From Cardinalis cardinalis (taxonomy: Eukaryota; Chordata; Aves; Passeriformes; Cardinalidae): a stretch of DNA of 64,000 nucleotides. Below the pieces are notes generated by a model. That model saw nothing but the letters and a program-made list of their open reading frames with translations, searched no databases and had not been told where the DNA came from. The DNA is taken from assembly GCA_014549065.1 (NCBI GenBank), contig JACDOX010000009.1, forward strand, positions 11,165,188-11,229,187, read 5' to 3'. This document shows, one piece after another, positions 62,445 to 64,000 of the stretch. The position numbers and the translations under genes are program-made. Position 1 is the first letter of the stretch. Each line of letters opens with the position of its first letter.

Positions 62445-62469
62445 AATGTATGTATATAATACATACATT
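62445..62469. repeat. Perfect AT-rich palindrome, 11-bp arms
   Basis: AATGTATGTAT and ATACATACATT flank a three-base ATA centre, followed by a TA-rich stretch to about 62.5 kb. AT-rich palindromes of this kind form cruciform structures and are prone to rearrangement. Confidence 0.8.
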
Positions 62470-63264
62470 ATACATATATCACAGTATATATATAATACAG
62501 GAACATCATCTAGCCATGCCACAAAGATTTTGTTATTTATTAACCAATCTAGGAATAAAATTAGTTAGAATGTTCAGAAAAAACATAGAGACTAGACAGT
62601 TCACTGACCTGTACTCTCAGAATTAAGGAGAGATCCTTTCCTGGTATGCATTCATCACGATGAGCAATTTTTAGAGCATCTCCTTCTTACAGATAGATGT
62701 CATTTATGATAGATAAGCCAAGCTGAGATGTTTATGTTATGTCTCTATTGCCACATTTACCAGAATCATAGCCACAATGACTGACCTTATTTTTAGGCTG
62801 ATAACCATCAACTTTGCATAGGTTTGCACAATGGCTGAACACTGGTTTCAGCAGGTGAAATCTACATTGAGAGAAGGTAAGAGACAATCTCCAAGCCCTG
62901 TACAAAGGCGATAGAACAAACTTCACCTATTGAAACTTCAATTCAACCTTATTGAACCCCTAAAAATTCCTGACAACAGAATCCTGGAACAGGTGTACTA
63001 AATACAGTTAAATTGCTTTAGATCAAGTAATGTTTAACTTGGGTCATTCACCATCAGCAATTTGAGCTAACTTACCTAGCTTGACTTAAGCTGGGTTTAA
63101 CATGGTCTACTTTTTCAAATGACCCATAACAATTCAATTCGTANATTTTCTAACTGATGCACAGATTAACTTTTTAAAATGTCTCTTACTTAGAAATCTG
63201 CAAGCAAAGCCAGTCCTGCACAAACCGCACCTTTACTTGAATTTACTGCCATCATTTTAAAAAG

Positions 63265-63270
63265 TTTATT
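63265..63270 (-). terminator. Possible poly-A signal AATAAA (minus strand)
   Basis: TTTATT on the plus strand reads AATAAA on the minus strand, 312 bases downstream of the stop codon of the candidate terminal exon at 63.6 kb. Single hexamers are common in AT-rich DNA, so support comes only from the position. Confidence 0.2.
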
Positions 63271-63581
63271 TAAAAGAATATAACCCAAATATGTGCTTTT
63301 CTATGAAACACACTTTTCAAGTTCATTTTGCCAGAGAAAATACTAATTTTCCAGAATGGCATATTTCATTTGCTACCAAAGAGGACTGACTGTAACATAA
63401 AGCGGGTGGCTCCTTTAGAAGAAAGAGAAACAATTTGACATGGTAGGTCTGGTATCCTTCTGCAGTATCAAATGAAGCCCTACATTTTCAAAATGATGCA
63501 TGGGGACTTAACCACGTGGTGCCCATTAAAGTCCATGCCAGCTCTCATGGTTTATGAGGTCACCAGAAGTCCTTGATGGAA

Positions 63582-63697
63582 TTACACCCCCGTCCTGCAC
63601 GGCGGATTCTCTTGTATCACAGATTCTGAATCAAAGCCTGTAAGGTTAACAAAAATGTCTGCAGTCAGTTTGCTCAGGTTTGGATCATGTATTTCCA
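63582..63697 (-). CDS. Candidate terminal coding exon, minus strand
   Basis: On the minus strand, a near-perfect pyrimidine tract (TCTCTCTTGTTTCTCTCTTT then CCAG) precedes 116 bases of which only one frame is open: two bases complete a split codon, then EIHDPNLSKLTADIFVNLTG and FDSESVIQENPPCRTGV follow before TAA. The other two frames stop within eight codons. The last four residues, RTGV, fit a class I PDZ-binding end (T-x-V). A weak donor-like GGGGTGTAA overlaps the stop, so the exon could instead be internal. A second open block further right (63887-63776) also follows an acceptor-like tract but does not join in frame. The protein is not recognised. Confidence 0.33.
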
Positions 63698-64000
63698 CTG
63701 GAAAGAGAGAAACAAGAGAGAAATAAATTACTGAACAATTGTTAGTGTAACAGCATGGCATGGATCTTATGTTGATATGTATTCCTGCATCATAAGGGGG
63801 AAATACTGTCTTCCTGTAGTTGTGCTCAAGGCATCTGAATGAAAAGAGAAACACCGGGGAATATTCCTCTGAAAAACAAAAGGACATCCTGTGAGAGTGC
63901 GATTACAAAGTAACTCTTTGAGCATTCCTAACAGCTATCAGACAAAATATGAGACACAGTATACTTGAAGAATAAATATTCTGGGCTCTTTGTGCATCAT
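63698..64000. other. Right edge, partly open on minus strand
   Basis: Minus-strand sequence from about 63887 to 63776 is open and preceded by TTTTGTTTTTCAG, resembling another acceptor; residues include EEYSPVFLFSFRCLEHNY. The distance to the next acceptor is too short for a normal intron if the frame is extended, so this is not joined to the exon at 63.6 kb. Confidence 0.15.

Larger units (their letters stand above)
59961..63264. other. Mostly unique sequence with exon-like blocks
   Basis: Two splice-flanked open blocks lie at 60.65 and 61.01 kb; an AT-rich palindrome lies at 62.45 kb. No transposon is recognised. Confidence 0.5.

Noticed and set aside
1..64000. Bacterial-type systems, CRISPR arrays, tRNA or rRNA genes, phage defence islands
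   Set aside because: Avian CR1 and LTR elements, low coding density and splice-type signals show vertebrate nuclear DNA; no regularly spaced repeats with spacers or RNA-gene signatures were seen.

Overview
This window is vertebrate nuclear DNA, most likely from a bird and probably a songbird. It is AT-rich with no dense gene content. It carries several 3'-end fragments of CR1 retrotransposons with the avian-type terminal tail, and one solo LTR of an avian ERVL-like retrovirus at 54.0-54.6 kb. Nothing bacterial, archaeal or plasmid-like is present: there are no operons, CRISPR arrays or dense coding. The six-frame open frames are nearly all short chance frames. No gene can be named with confidence; the window reads as intergenic or long-intron sequence.

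Layout. 0-7 kb: mostly unique AT-rich sequence, with half of an old palindromic repeat near 1.3 kb and an exon-like block at 2.1 kb. 7.2-8.0 kb: CR1 sequence on the plus strand. 8.0-8.8 kb: GC-richer block holding the longest open frame of the window (176 codons, minus strand, unidentified). 11.8-14.7 kb: repeat-free stretch that looks like conserved non-coding DNA, ending in a G-quadruplex motif and a well-formed 30-codon small ORF. 18.3, 28.4 and 36.8 kb: minus-strand CR1 fragments. 32.2-32.5 kb: a GAAAA-type microsatellite interrupted by a 185-base assembly gap. 35.4, 43.5 and 59.8 kb: further copies of old palindromic (hairpin) amniote repeats. 51.3 kb: a GC-rich exon-like block whose peptide contains a C-x-x-C segment resembling the start of a Ly6/uPAR domain. 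53.5-56.4 kb: a CR1 fragment, the ERVL-like LTR, and another CR1. 57.3-63.7 kb: several exon-like open blocks with good splice signals on both strands, the best of them at 61.0 kb (plus) and 63.6 kb (minus, with a stop codon and a downstream poly-A signal).

The candidate exons share no demonstrable reading-frame chain, so no gene model is offered. Vertebrate DNA contains many pseudo-exons with acceptable splice sites, so each is given low confidence. Isolated N calls are about four times denser between 28.6 and 58.4 kb than in the left part, which is an assembly or heterozygosity signal rather than biology of a gene. I did not find a new biological system here; the items most worth checking are the Ly6-like block, the 30-codon small ORF, the 176-codon frame, and the possible terminal exon at 63.6 kb.
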